64,000 nucleotides of DNA from Erythroxylum novogranatense. Its lineage: Eukaryota > Streptophyta > Magnoliopsida > Malpighiales > Erythroxylaceae. The stretch covers positions 14,387,498-14,451,497 of the forward strand of contig CM057225.1 of assembly GCA_029891385.1 (NCBI GenBank). Direction: 5' to 3'. Below the pieces are notes generated by a model. The model worked only from the letters and a program-made list of their open reading frames with translations. It made no database searches and was not told the origin of the DNA. Shown piece after piece: positions 35,876-47,090 of the stretch. Both the position numbers and the translations under genes were made by a program. Within the stretch, counting starts at the first letter, position 1; the number at the start of each line of letters is the position of its first letter.

Positions 35876-38700
35876 TGTAACATCCCGTTACTGTTAGCAA
35901 GGGCATTATGGTAATATTGGGTTAGAGTGATAGGTTTCATTGCATTCACTGATTGAGCATGTTACTGGCCTCTAATTATAGAGGAACAGGTTTATTGCAT
36001 ATGCATTTATTCATGGTACATGCATTCATGATTTTTCGGCGTTTTAATTGTAAGTATGAACTGATTGGATTGTGAACTGACTGGACTGATTGGATTATGA
36101 CTAATTGAGAAATTAGGAGTAAATGGACTCGAATGACTGATTTAGAATAGCCTAAGAACGATTGGTAATTGATAGTGACTTATAGGAAATTTTTGGGAAA
36201 TTCGGGAGAAAATGCCCGGACCGGAAATTTTGGAGTGACAAACCGATTGACTGTATGGTACTGAAAGAATTGTCCAATGGCAAAGGAAAAATTAGAGTTA
36301 TACTGATAGGAAATTAAAATGTTGAGCCATTGAAATTTGGAGACTAAAATTTGGACTGATTCGGAGACTTAAGTCTATAAATAGCCTAGGTTTTGAGAAT
36401 TGAGGATTTATCCTAAGGCAAAACTCATTTCTTCTTCTCCCTTCTCTACGGTGATTTCGATTTCCTCCATAGGTAAGGATTCTTCGATCTTTCATGTGGT
36501 TTCCCTCTTATTGTGCTAGGCTAAGTGATTTATTGTGATTGTTGAAGGTTGAGAAGGATTTGGAGTGGATTAATCGTTGATTTTGAAGGATTTAGGATTT
36601 ACGGTGATTTGAGGGATTTGTGGTTTGAGGCTGTGATTGGTAAGTATTTATGACTTTAATGTTGTTATTAATGGTTGTTCCATGCATTTATGGCATTTAT
36701 CATGGTTGATTGTGTAGTTAGGGTTTTAAATGTTGAGCTTAAAGAGCATTAATGGCGGAAATCGATCGGAGAAGAGGATCGGGCCTTCGCACGTCGCGAC
36801 GAGCGCGCAGAGGCGTGAGGGCTTCGTCGTGATGAATAATGATTTATTCGTCGCAACGAGCTCGGTTGGACGTCGCGACGAGCGTGGATTTATTTGTCGC
36901 AACGAGCGGTCTCCACGTTGCGACGAACGAGCTTCCCACGTCGCGGCGAAGGGGCGTAGGTCGCGACGAGGGATAGAAATTTTGAATGGATGAGTGTTAA
37001 TTTATTGGGTATAATTTATACTATAGACCTCCGATTGAGGTGATTCTTGATTCATTGTGAACTAGGGATAGAGGCTTACTATTGAGGATAATTTTGAGGA
37101 TTGGAATTTAATTTAAATGGTATTGATTCATCGAGAATAAGGTCAATTATGGTTCATAGTATGACCTAAGTTTTAAATTGAGACAATTGGAGTTTTAATT
37201 GAGATTTTCAATGGAGGTTTTGACCCAATGAATAGGGAATTGTTATAGGGACTTTGAATTGAGGAAATTGAACTGAATTTCAGGATTGGATCAATTATTG
37301 TCGATCAATTGAGCAAAGTGTTAGAGTTGGACCTAAGAGTTCAAAATTGGGTTTCAGCGCGGGGAAAATCGTGAACATGCATTGTACATCATCTCACTGA
37401 GACATATGCATTACTGAATGGTTTAATTGAGCATCTAGTAATGGGACTGTATTTTTTCTGTTATACACGGACATTCTTTGGAACTTCCAGAGCGAGTTTC
37501 GGAAGTTACTGGTGAGTAACCTAGTTGGTTTCTCAAATTCTCGATCGCTTAAATGCTCAACGTGAATTACTTGCCAAATGTGAAATCAGATGATTTCTGA
37601 AATATACATGATCGGATGGTATGCCTCATCAGATTAGATCGTGAAATTGCATGATCACTTTCACTGCATCGATTGGATTATCAGATCGATGAATTATCAG
37701 TATGACATTGAGAAATGCAATCGGGCTTTATAGCCATATCATCGATTATCGAGTACAAGAATATCGGGCTTTATAATAGATATCGCAAATCATTAAACAC
37801 TGCATTGCATACATTGCATGCATGATCAGATAATGGAATGTGACCCAAGTTGCTATTATCACTGAAAAGAGCCTCGAGCTCGAATATCTTTCGACTTGCC
37901 CTAGCCCGAGGGGAGAAATCTCGACGCGTCCCCCATCGAACAATCGATCGAGCACTTGGGCACAATACTGAATAACTGGAAAGAGTCTCATATGCATTAT
38001 ATACATGACTGATTGAATTGCCACATTGTGTGATGATTAATGAATTGTGTGATGCCATGATTTACTGTAAATTGTGATGTGATACTATAAAATGTTCTAT
38101 GCTACTGTAATATTGTCACCGACATCGTATAATCGTTGTAAAATATCATGTAAACCGTTATAAACTATCGAAATTGTTATATAATACCGTTAATCAATAC
38201 TATCAGTGCGTCTGTACGCAATTTGCGTAATGCATGATTTGAGTGAACCATCGATGATGGTTTCTCACTGAGTTCGCAAACTCACCCAAAATTGCAACCT
38301 ATTTTTCAGGACTGATAGAATAAACCCCTAGCTCCGGAGATAGCCTTTTCCTACCGTCGGCGTCTTTGGCGGGAGAAGCGATAACGATGGCACATGTGGT
38401 CAATTTGGGTTAGATTTTGAGGATGACTTAGGATAGATGTTTGTATCAGTTTCCTTTTTGGTTTTGTTTAGGGGACTGATAGACTTGTCTATTCTGTTGC
38501 TGGATGACTGTATCAGATTGATATTATGATTTTAAAAATTTAGCGGTTTCTGATATTGTGTTATGTTATGGTTTTAAATTATTGCGATGCCATGTGGATA
38601 TTATGGGGAAATGTTCTGGTGGTGCACCTTCATCGTGGGATTTGTATCGGAGCGACCTTCGGGTTTCCCGATGTGTATCCTACGATGAGGGGGCGCTACA
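35876..38700 (+). repeat. 3' LTR of element A
   Basis: It pairs with 17359-20192 and ends GGGGGCGCTACA, followed by the TSD AATGA. TATA at 36376, CG-rich cassette at about 36752-36972, donor 2 near 37511, acceptor 2 near 38309. About 23-26 bases of the middle exon with its acceptor are missing at about 37465. The part 37.45-38.23 kb is full of CTG-related differences from the 5' LTR. Confidence 0.88.
38631..38687. repeat. Inverted repeat at the 3' end of A LTR
   Basis: CATCGTGGGAT (38631-38641) can pair with ATCCTACGATG (38677-38687) with one G-T pair, only 13 bases before the LTR end. The 5' LTR has the same arms near 20129 and 20171. G has differently spelled arms at the same place (about 51131 and 51181). 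Confidence 0.6.
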
Positions 38701-38705
38701 AATGA

Positions 38706-39472
38706 GCCCTGTATCCATTATCGGATAAGGGACAGATACTAATGAGCTCTTAAATGTAATAGTTAGGCACTCGGTCACAATAGAGTAAAAATTGGAAAGT
38801 GAGTCTCATATATACTGAGTATGCATGACATAAATGATTAAATGATATTGAATGTGAAATGACTGAAAAAGTTTATGTGATTCAATATGGTTGTTAACGA
38901 AATGATATGAACATGGGAAATATTGTGATATAGGAAATAAAGTGAGATTGGTTCAGTGATTGAATGTGAAATGATATGAACATGTGCGATGTTGGAAAAA
39001 TGTGTAATGAAATGTGATTTATGAAATATATGTGTCTTATGTAATATGTGATGAGTGAGCCATCGATGATGGTCACTCACTGAGTTCGCAAAACTCACCC
39101 AAAATTTTCAATTATTTTTCAGGATCAGAAGAATACCCCGTTAAACCAACGGGAGTATATTTGCAGGATTCAAATGAAGGATTAGAGTCGGGATCAGTTC
39201 GCGTCTGCATTGTGTGTCTTTATTTATGTATTGAAGTGTATATTTGTATTTGGGAAATAGGCCCAAGTGGCTATTGGAAATTGTGTATAATGAATTTGTA
39301 TATGATTGAATGAGGACCCAACTTGGGCATTGATTTCCGCATATATTTGTTATGTGAAAAAAACAATGTACCGACTACTGAATGAGTGTTTTAGCACGCC
39401 ATCCTCGCGGGGCACGGACTCGGATATCACCGTCGATGTCGGGTTCGGGTCGCGCGGGAGTGGGATACTACA
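38706..39472 (+). mobile_element. Solo LTR C, piece 4 (3' end)
   Basis: This is the end of LTR C after A. It includes the intron-2 block with GCACTCGGTCACAA (about 38766), the ACC-like hairpin and GAGTTCGCAAAACTCACCC stretch (39059-39100), the acceptor TTATTTTTCAG near 39122, and the terminal GGGATACTACA. The last 90 bases resemble the end of B-type LTRs. Confidence 0.75.
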
Positions 39473-39477
39473 TGCAT

Positions 39478-41089
39478 AACCATGAATCAAAGTGCTTTTC
39501 TAAGGTTGTAATGTGGGAAAGGTAAGGTGAGATGTATTTAGGAAAAGTAGCATGAAAGTCATCAAAGCTAGTGAAACAAAAGTAAAACTCAATGAAACAT
39601 CAAGCACATAAACTAAGGTTCATTCAAAACTATGTACCATCAGCTATAATGAATGCATAAATTATATTTCACATCTCAAATTTAGGTTCTCACACACAAA
39701 CCACATGAAGTATAAATAATCAAAAGCGATCACTTATAAAGAATGATGATAACAATATATTGAAACTACGAGGAGTGAACATTCCAAGATAACATCCACC
39801 TCATATTCAGCGATTTCGTTTCTAATTTTCTCTTCATCGCGCGAGGTCACTCTGGATGGCAACGGGTCACCCCCTTTCCCACCACTTCTTAACTAATGAC
39901 AGATCTATGTCAGTATTCGGCCAACCAGGTTCAAGTATGGTATTCTCCATTTTAGAGTGATTCTCCACTCCTTTGCTGAACATTCCAAGATAACATCTAC
40001 CTCATATTCAACAAACTCAAATCACACATTCAATATAACTTTAGGAGGAAAGACCAATCATAATAACTTTTCAAAACAAGTGCACTTCCTCCTGGATACT
40101 TTTATTTAAACACATTTTTATTTCTTTTTATTTTTTCTTTTTTTCATATAAACATTGAAAGAAGCTACATCAACATGGAAATTTCATAAATGACATTATG
40201 ATAAATATGACCAACCCACATATATGCATACCCTACACTTATACTTTTGTAAATCCACAAACTCAATAATCAACAAATGCTCTACTAGCTTTATGGCTTG
40301 AGTAAGACATTTGGTTAATTTTAAAAGCACGTAATGTGGTCAGTACAAAAAGGAATGCTAATAAAGCTCACCAAGCCTTAATAAAGGAAAAATCATATCA
40401 ACAGGTAGCTATTTAGCTAATATAGTTTATAAAAACAAAGAATGCCTAATCATTTTTATGTTAATGCATGTGATAAAATGTGGTCTTAAATAGAAAATCA
40501 AAGCAAAGTCAGGATATACATGTCATAGAAGTCACACATAAACATAAAGACAATGAGACCGATATGTACGTGTTAGTCTAATAATGCTCAAAATCTCTCT
40601 AGATTATGTCTACCTCTAGTTACTACTCTTCTAAAGATAATGTATATTGACAAATCACAAGAGCAAGAGTACATGCTAAATTTGTCATGGATTTTTCTAG
40701 TCAATTCACACTCTAATTATATGATCTTAAATGCAATAGAAAAAGAGAAAATGTTTGATTTTGAAAACCGTCTAAAAAGCCACATAAGCAACAATTAAGC
40801 TAAAATACATGCATAAAAATTAAGATCCCTCCCTCACACTTAAAACTTACATTGTCCTTAATGTAACATCAAACGCAAGAAATGAAGCATTTAACGAAAA
40901 TAGCAAATGTGAAAATGTAAATAAACAGAAATCAACTTCCCTTAGGTTGCCTCCCAAATAAGTCTTTTGTTTATTGTTGTTGGCTTAACTCCATATTGCC
41001 TGCATCAAGTGATTTCATTTACGTCTTTTAGTATCAACACTTCCATATCCTCCGTTTAGAAGCCTCCATAATACGGCTTCAACGAAAGA
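39478..41089. other. AT-rich non-coding flank with purine-tract remnant
   Basis: No coding content is seen. On the minus strand a tract AAGTGTGAGGGAGGGATC (about 40826-40845) lies downstream of the decayed pol, like the purine tract after pol in Athila/Tat elements. A direct repeat of about 37 bp starting GAACATTCCAAGATAACATC occurs at about 39777 and about 39980. The rest is featureless. Confidence 0.45.
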
Positions 41090-42620
41090 CATGAGTAACA
41101 ACAAACAGATCAACCCAACGACAACGTAACTTACTTGGGAATAATTTGAATATAGAGTGATATAGAAGCACTCTCTAACCCATAAAAAAGCGTTTCCTTA
41201 AAAATATCTTATCATGAAAAGCCTTCGTCTCCTCCTTATATATCATTGCGTTCTAATATAAGTCATTTCGTATCTCCTCCAATTCTTGCAATTGTAGCTT
41301 CCTATGCACACCCACATCATCCAAATTCATATTACATCTTTTATAGCCCAATACGCCTATTGTTGCAACTCCACTGAAACGTGACATGACATACCAAACA
41401 TCAATCTATACGGAGTCATCCCGATTGGTGTTTTATAAGTCATCCTATAGGCCCCTAGTGCGTCGTCTAGCCTTATACTCTAATCCTTTCTATTGGGTTG
41501 CACTGTTTACTCTAAGATTGACTTGATTTCTCGATTCGACACTTCAACTTGTTCGTTGGTTTAGGGATGGTAAGATGTAAAAACCTTGTGTATGACGTGA
41601 TATTTCTTATACAGGGTTTCCATCACCTATTGCAAAAATGGGTTCCCCTATCGTTGATGATTGCCTTTGGCATCCCAAACCTAGAAAGGATGTTAGCTTT
41701 AATATAATCTGTAACAACTTTGGCATTATTAGTTCTAGTGGTTTTAGCTTCCACCCATTTAGAAACATAATTGATTGTATATGTTTAAAACCAAAAGATG
41801 GAGGGAAAGGTGCCATAAAGTCAATACCTAAATGTCAAAATTTTCATATAAAAGAATAGGATTTTGTGGCAATTGATCCCTGTCACATAACTTGTAGAAG
41901 ATGTATACATCCTTAAACATTGAGGGCCAGTAGAAACTACTCTGCAAAACTTTATAGGTAGTCCTCCTTACTTTAAAGTGTCCTCTACATGCATACAAAT
42001 GGTAGAAGGCTAAGATCAAAGATGTTTCAGTTTTAGGTACACACCTCCTAGTGACTTGATCTGCACAATGCCTCCATATATACGTGTCATCCCAAACATA
42101 GTATCTCGCTTCATTCCTTAACTTATCCCTCTAAGCCATTGACAAACCAAGAGGTAATTTTTTAGTAACTAAGAAATTCACAAAATCTGTATCCTATGGT
42201 GGTGTCAAATTGACAAAAAGTAATTGTTCATGTCTCTTACAAAGGGATGTCATCTTTTTCTTTAATCAATCGACTAAGGTGATTAGCAACCACATTTTTG
42301 GCCCCTTCTTGTCTCGTATCCTCAACTTGAATTCTTGAAGGAGGAGAATCCATCTGATCAGTCTTAGTTTTGCTTCTTTCTTCATGAGTAAGTATCATAA
42401 AACTGCATGATCAAAATAAACAATTACTTTAGCACCAAGCAAATAAGACTAAACTTTTTCCAAAGCAAAAACCACAGACAAAAGTTCTTTTTTCAGTTGT
42501 ATAATAATTCAATTAAGTTGTGTTAAGAGTTTTCGAGGTATAATAGATGGCATGCAAAGCTTTGCCCATTGTTTGTCCTAAAACTGCCCCTATTACATCA
42601 TTGCTTGTATCACACATGAT
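41090..42620 (-). pseudogene. pol: Decayed Athila/Tat-like gypsy pol (RNase H and integrase)
   Basis: On the minus strand, fragments read in order. RNase H: IMCDTSNDVIGAVLGQ (about 42615-42570), HAIYYTSKTLN, VIVYFDHAVL. Linker: [10 protein letters not shown]. Integrase zinc finger: ACRGHFKVRRTTYKVL and FYWPSMFKDV (about 41990-41900). Core: YVSKWVEAKTTRTNNAKVV and INDRGTHFCNR (about 41770-41635). C-terminal part: [27 protein letters not shown] (about 41540-41420). Stops and frame changes are frequent, so this is an old copy. It is not a chromovirus. The upstream RT half is cut off by copia element I at 42621. Confidence 0.8.
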
Positions 42621-43606
42621 TGTTAAGTCAAAATGACTTCACTTAGATATAATTTTGATGTATAACAAAGAGAAAAATAAAAGAAAAACAAAAACAGAAG
42701 AAGCAATACAAACGGTTAAATACGATTTAAGCGCGAAGACGCAGATTTAATAGAAATAAGACGAAGACACGTATTTAAAAAATGTAAATACGCATTTGTA
42801 AATGCATACACAAAATAAAAATAGATGAAGACGCGAATTGAAAGAACAGACGCAGACGCAGATGAACAGAAAAGCAGACGCAGACGCAGACGTAGAAACA
42901 CAGACGTAAAAAATACAGACGGAGAAAGACAGACGCAGAATTCAAAAAGAAGACGCAAGAGTCAGTTTGGGTTAGTTACAGAACTCAACTGATTAACCGT
43001 TTTCTTAAAGATTCAAGAAACAAGATTCAAGAAGCAAGAATCCAAAAACAAGAATCAAGAAGCAGTTGGAGACGAAGGCTATAAATACAAGTCGAAGTCG
43101 AAGATTGTAAAGTTAGTTGAAAAATTGGCTAAATTACATCTACGCGATCGTAAAAAGTATACTGAGCAAATTAGCCGAGAGCTATTTTACTGTAACAAGT
43201 TTTCAAACACTTTTCTATGAGAAAGTAGTGCAGAAAGCCTGTAGAGGCTAAGTGTGAAAGAATACTGATTGTAGAGACCTGAAGAGGCTCGTAAAGAATA
43301 CTTGTAAAAGTTGAAGAGATAGTGAAATCTCGTAAAGAACTCGAGGATCGGACGTAGCCCACGGTTTGGGGTGAACCAGATAAATCGTCAGGTCAACTAC
43401 TCTTACTCTATCTCTTTTAGATTCAAGTTTTATCATTACTTAGTTCAGAAACAAAGTTTTCAAAGTTTTGATTAATTAAAATCTATCGGAAGTTCTGTAA
43501 AGAATATTATTTCTAACAAATAGTTTTGAAAGAATTTCAAAAAGGAGAATACACAATTCAACCCCCTTCTCGCATTCTTATATCGCTTTTCTAAGTATTG
43601 TATTAA
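42621..43606 (+). repeat. 5' LTR of copia element I (3' border approximate)
   Basis: The left border is set by the break in the older gypsy pol. The right border lies shortly before the PBS at about 43625 but no clear terminal CA can be fixed. U3 has AGACGC-rich repeats (about 42830-42950) and short CAAGATTCAAGAAGCAAG-type repeats (about 43008-43065) upstream of a TATA box at 43080. Confidence 0.6.
43080..43087 (+). promoter_or_regulatory. TATA box of copia element I
   Basis: TATAAATA lies in the context GGCTATAAATACAAG, about 460 bp into the LTR, directly after the short U3 repeats. Confidence 0.6.
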
Positions 43607-43621
43607 CGTGTGATTCACTTC

Positions 43622-43640
43622 AATTGGTATCAGGGTCTGG
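43622..43640 (+). other. Primer-binding site of copia element I
   Basis: AATTGGTATCAGGGTC matches the initiator-Met tRNA complement TGGTATCAGAGC with one change. It lies about 55 bases upstream of the gag ATG. Confidence 0.65.
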
Positions 43641-43679
43641 TATCCAAGGATCACTATAACAAAGTGTGGATCAAAGATA

Positions 43680-45330
43680 ATGGCGAATCACATATTTATA
43701 TCGCGAAGGAGCCTCACTACTAGACCTCCAAAGATTCAACTAAAAAGATTATCATTATCGAAAGATAGGATGCGGCTATTCATAGAATCTACTCATGTTG
43801 ACCTTTGGGAGGTGATAGATAATGGACCTTATACACCAGTAGATGAAGATGGGAATTCTATTCCACGAATCAGATGGACAACTGACTAAAAGGTGAGGAT
43901 ACAGCTAAACTCGAAAGTGAAGTTCTTCTTGACCTGTGCCCTAAGCAGGAGCGAGTATAACAAAGTCCACGGATGCGACACTGCGAAGGAGATGTGGGAC
44001 ACATTGTCCATTGCTCACGAAGGGACAAGTCAAGTTAAAGAATCCAAGATAAGTATTCTTGTGCTCCAGTACGAGCTTTTCAGGATGAAAGATGAAGAAT
44101 CTATTGATCAAATGTTTGGAAGATTTCAAACAATTGTCAATGGATTGAAAGCTCTTGGAAGAACGTACAACAATCAAGATCATGTTCGAAAGATCTTAAG
44201 AAGTCTTCCGAAGAGGTGGAGACCTAAAGTTACTGCGGTGCAGGAAGCCAAAAATTTGAGCGTGCTAAAGCTTGACGAGTTGCTTGGATCCTTGAAGATT
44301 CATGAAGTTGAACTCGATGCTGAAGAAAAGCCTAAACAGGAAAAGTCGATAGCACTGAAGGCCGGACAAAAGAATCACAAGACTCAAAGAAGGAGGAAGT
44401 CATCAAAAGCGTTAAAGATTGAAGAATCAAAGAATGAAGACTTCAGCCAATCAGAAAAAGAGTCAAGTGATGAAGATGACGAATTATCGTTCATCTCTAG
44501 AAAGATAAGATGCATGTGGAAGAAGAAGTCCAAAGGAAATCAGACATTCAAGAAGAATGAAAAAGATGAAGCTAAACCAGAGAACTCATCTGTCATTTGC
44601 TACGAGTGCAATAAGCCTAGACACTACAAGTCCGAATGTCCTACTCTAAAGAAGAAACCCAAGAAGAGTAAAGAAGGCAAGAAAAGCATGATGGCAACAT
44701 GGGAGGACCTAGATTCATCAGAGTCAGATACAGGTTCCGAGTCGTCTGAACATGCAAACATCTGCCTGGTAGCCAAGGAAGAAAGTGTTGAGGAGGTAAA
44801 ATCTGATTACGATAACTTGCATGATGCCTACTCAGAATTGTTAGAAGATTATCATGTTATTCTGAAACAGTACAAACTGTTAAAGAGAAAGTATGTAGAA
44901 AACATTAGACATACAAAAGTTATAGAGAGAAAAAATATCTGTCTGAAGAAGCAATTAGAGGAGAAAAAGAAAGTCGTAGATAGATCAGAAGAGATCAATA
45001 AGCTAAAACTAAGAATTAAAAATCTGTCAGCTGATTTAGCTACTTTCACCAAGAGCACAAAGAAAATCAATGAGATGCTTGGAAAATGTAGACATCCAAG
45101 TGATAAAACCGGATTAGGGTTTACAGGCAATAAGTCTCATCCTCATAAGAACTCTTTCTCTCAAAAGAGAAACTATAATAAATCTCGTGTTAATCAACGT
45201 ACTAGTAATATGCATCAAAGAACTCATCATGTGCATGCTACTAACCCTAAAGGACCCAAGAAAATATGGGTACCAAAAAATAAAGTAGTTTCTCCTGCAG
45301 ATATCCTTCCTTGGAAGATGCGGCAAGCAC
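43680..45330 (+). pseudogene. gag: gag of copia element I (one internal stop)
   Basis: The ATG at 43680 opens a frame that continues after a single TAA at 43887-43889 in the same frame to 45419. Visible: RMRLFIESTHVDLWEVI, the capsid-type region TAKEMWDTLSIAHEGTSQV, and LRSLPKRWRPKVTA. A zinc knuckle CYECNKPRHYKSEC lies at about 44607-44648, followed by lysine-rich, then acidic serine-rich stretches and coiled-coil-like KQLEEKKKVVDRSEEINKL. GPKKIWVPKNK near 45256 leads into protease. The N-terminal 30 residues look shortened compared with typical copia gag. The internal stop makes this copy defective unless read through. Confidence 0.82.
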
Positions 45331-45543
45331 TATTGGTATTTAGACAGTGGATGCTCGCGACATATGACGGAAGAAGGCCTATGTTCCTAGATCTTCAAGA
45401 TAAGAAGGAGGATCGGTAACTTTGAGACAACCAAGCGAGGCAAGATTATTGGAATCGGTAAAATATGTAAAGATTCCTTTGCATGCATAAATAATGTAAT
45501 TTGCTTGTTGATGGTCCAAACATAATTTGATCAATACGCTTAA
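45331..45543 (+). pseudogene. pol: Protease and linker of copia element I (frameshifted)
   Basis: The aspartic protease motif WYLDSGCSRHMT is present at about 45334-45369 (DSG at 45343-45351) but in a different frame from the preceding gag. The frame changes again directly after it (RRPMFLDLQDKKEDR is in the gag frame). GKIIGIG follows near 45445. Confidence 0.7.
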
Positions 45544-46749
45544 TTGTGTGATTCTGGTTTCACAGTCACATTCAATCAAAATCTTTGTGAAGTCAGAAAC
45601 AAAGATGGGTTTATACTTTTCTTTGCCAAGAGAAGAAATAATCTTTACAAAATTAATTTAGAAGATTTTCAAAGTCAAAATATTTCATGTTTTCTATCTT
45701 CTGAAAAAGAAAGACTAGTCTGGCATAAAAAGCTAGGTCATGTCTCTTTTAAACACATTTCAAAGTTGGCAAAATTTGATTTGGTAAGAGGATTACCAAA
45801 AATGAGTTTGACAATGAGTTTTTCTGTGAAAATTGTTTGAAAGGAAAACAAGTTAAAACTTCTTTTTCTTCTAAAAATTTTGTAATATCATCTAGACCTT
45901 TAGAGTTGTTACATATGGATTTATTTGGTCCAACAAGGACAATAAGTCTTGGCGGAAAGAAATATGGACTTGTTATTGTTGATGACTTTACTCGATTTTG
46001 TTGGATATTATTTTTATCACACAAAGATGAATCTTTTAAGTGTTTTAGGACCTTATCCAGAAAGTTACAGATTGAAAAAGGAATGTCTATAGCTAGTATC
46101 AGGAGTGACCATGGTGGAGAGTTTGAGAACATGAAGTTTAGATTATTCTGTGAAGAGAATGAAATTTTCCACAATTTTTCTGCTCCCAGGACTCCACAAC
46201 AGAATGGAGTTGTTGAAAGGAAGAACAGACGATTCAAGAAATGGCTAGACTATGCTTTGTGAGATGAATCTTCCTAAGTACTTCTGGGCAGAAGCTGTGA
46301 ATACAACATATTATATTCAGAATAGAATTATCTTACGACCCATATTGAAGAAGACTCCTTATGAGTTATGGAATGGAAGAAGACCAAACATATCTTACTT
46401 TCATCCATTCGGGTGCAAGTGCTCTATTCTGAATACAAAGGAGCAGTTGGATAAATTCGATTCAAAGACCTATCTAGGAATCTTTCTAGGCTACTCATCC
46501 TCGTCTAAGGCATTCCAGGTGTACAACCTTATTTCAAAGACAGTTGAGGAGACCATCCATGTCAAGTTTGATGATAGTTCCCAATCCCATAAGGAAGATG
46601 ACATGGAGAGTGAAGGTCCTTCAAAGAACTTAAACGACACAACAAAAACTCCAGCACCAGGTACTCAACAAGACAAAGTTGAAGATATTCCAGAAACTAT
46701 TAGACCGAAAAAGATCGGAAATATAAAAGTTCTCATCCGTAAGAGTTGA
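45544..46749 (+). pseudogene. pol: Integrase of copia element I (frameshifted)
   Basis: The GAG-pre-integrase part has WHKKLGHVSFKHISKLAK (about 45721). The catalytic core shows ELLHMDLFGPTRT (first Asp, about 45904), IRSDHGGEFEN (second Asp, about 46105) and PQQNGVVERKN (Glu, about 46195). After a frame change near 46250 come MNLPKYFWAEAVNTTYYI, PYELWNGRRPNISYFHPFGC and LGIFLGYSSSSKAFQVYN. Frame changes near 45838 and 46255 and a stop at 46747 interrupt it. The catalytic triad D-D-E is all present. Confidence 0.82.
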
Positions 46750-47090
46750 TTATCGGAGAGACCTCGTAAGGAGTTAGACAAGGCCCGATTCGTAAGAGAA
46801 GCTAATATGGCTTTTATCTCTGAAATAGAGCCTAAGAAGGTTGAGGAAGCTCTTCGAGACGAAGCTTGGGTGTTAGCCATGCAAGAGGAGCTGAATCAAT
46901 TTACTAAGAATAATGTTTGGTCCTTAGTTCCGAAACCCCCTAAGAAATCCATTATAGGAACCAGATGGGTCTTTAAGAAAAAGTTAGACGAATCAGGAAG
47001 AGTGGGTCGAAATAAGGCTAGATTAGTAGCAAAAGGCTATAATCAGCAAGAAGGAATAGACTACAATGAGACATATGCTCCAGTAGCAAG
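46750..47090 (+). pseudogene. pol: Start of copia reverse transcriptase, cut by G
   Basis: In the same frame as the integrase C-terminus: EALRDEAWVLAMQEELNQF, WSLVPKPPKKSIIGTRWVF, RNKARLVAKGYNQQEGIDY and ETYAPVAS, the start of copia-type RT. TGTAACATCCCC of element G follows directly at 47091. The downstream YVDD part is absent from the window. Confidence 0.85.

Larger units (their letters stand above)
17359..38700 (+). mobile_element. Tekay-like Ty3/gypsy chromovirus A (with B nested)
   Basis: A complete LTR element with LTRs 17359-20192 and 35876-38700 and the target duplication AATGA (17354-17358 and 38701-38705). It has a PBS matching the initiator-Met tRNA 3' end, a gag-protease-RT-RNase H-integrase-chromodomain order, and a PPT at about 35862-35875. 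Without B it is about 10.3 kb. The pol order, integrase motifs and C-terminal chromodomain place it among chromoviruses; long LTRs and the DPGSTHS protease fit Tekay/Del. The LTRs are nearly identical outside error-like patches, so insertion was recent. B has separated the chromodomain from integrase. Confidence 0.88.
1564..39472 (+). mobile_element. Solo LTR C, outermost element of the left nest
   Basis: The sequence starts TGTAACATCCCG at 1564 and ends GGGATACTACA at 39472, flanked by the 5-bp direct repeat TGCAT (1559-1563 and 39473-39477). Removing the nested elements F, D+E and A+B leaves four pieces (1564-2647, 6882-9206, 16881-17358, 38706-39472) totalling about 4.65 kb. They contain LTR-type sequence and no gag, pol, primer-binding site or polypurine tract, so I read it as a solo LTR left by LTR-LTR recombination. 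It has a TATA box at 8285 and a GTGAGTGACCTAG donor-like site near 8729. The terminal TTTTTCAG acceptor lies near 39115-39122. Confidence 0.8.
42621..47090 (+). mobile_element. Sirevirus-like Ty1/copia element I (5' part)
   Basis: Starts TGTTAAG exactly where the minus-strand gypsy pol breaks off. Order: LTR, PBS, gag, protease, integrase, start of RT, which is copia order (integrase before RT). It is cut at 47091 by element G inside RT; the rest and the 3' LTR must lie beyond the window. The gag tail with a CX2CX4HX4C knuckle followed by MATWEDLDSSESD and NICLVAKEE, and the CAATTCAACCCCCTTCTCG near the LTR end, fit Sireviruses. Confidence 0.8.

Noticed and set aside
44852..45130. Minus-strand open frame of 92 aa within copia gag
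   Set aside because: A shadow of the lysine-rich gag region read on the opposite strand; hydrophobic only because of that.
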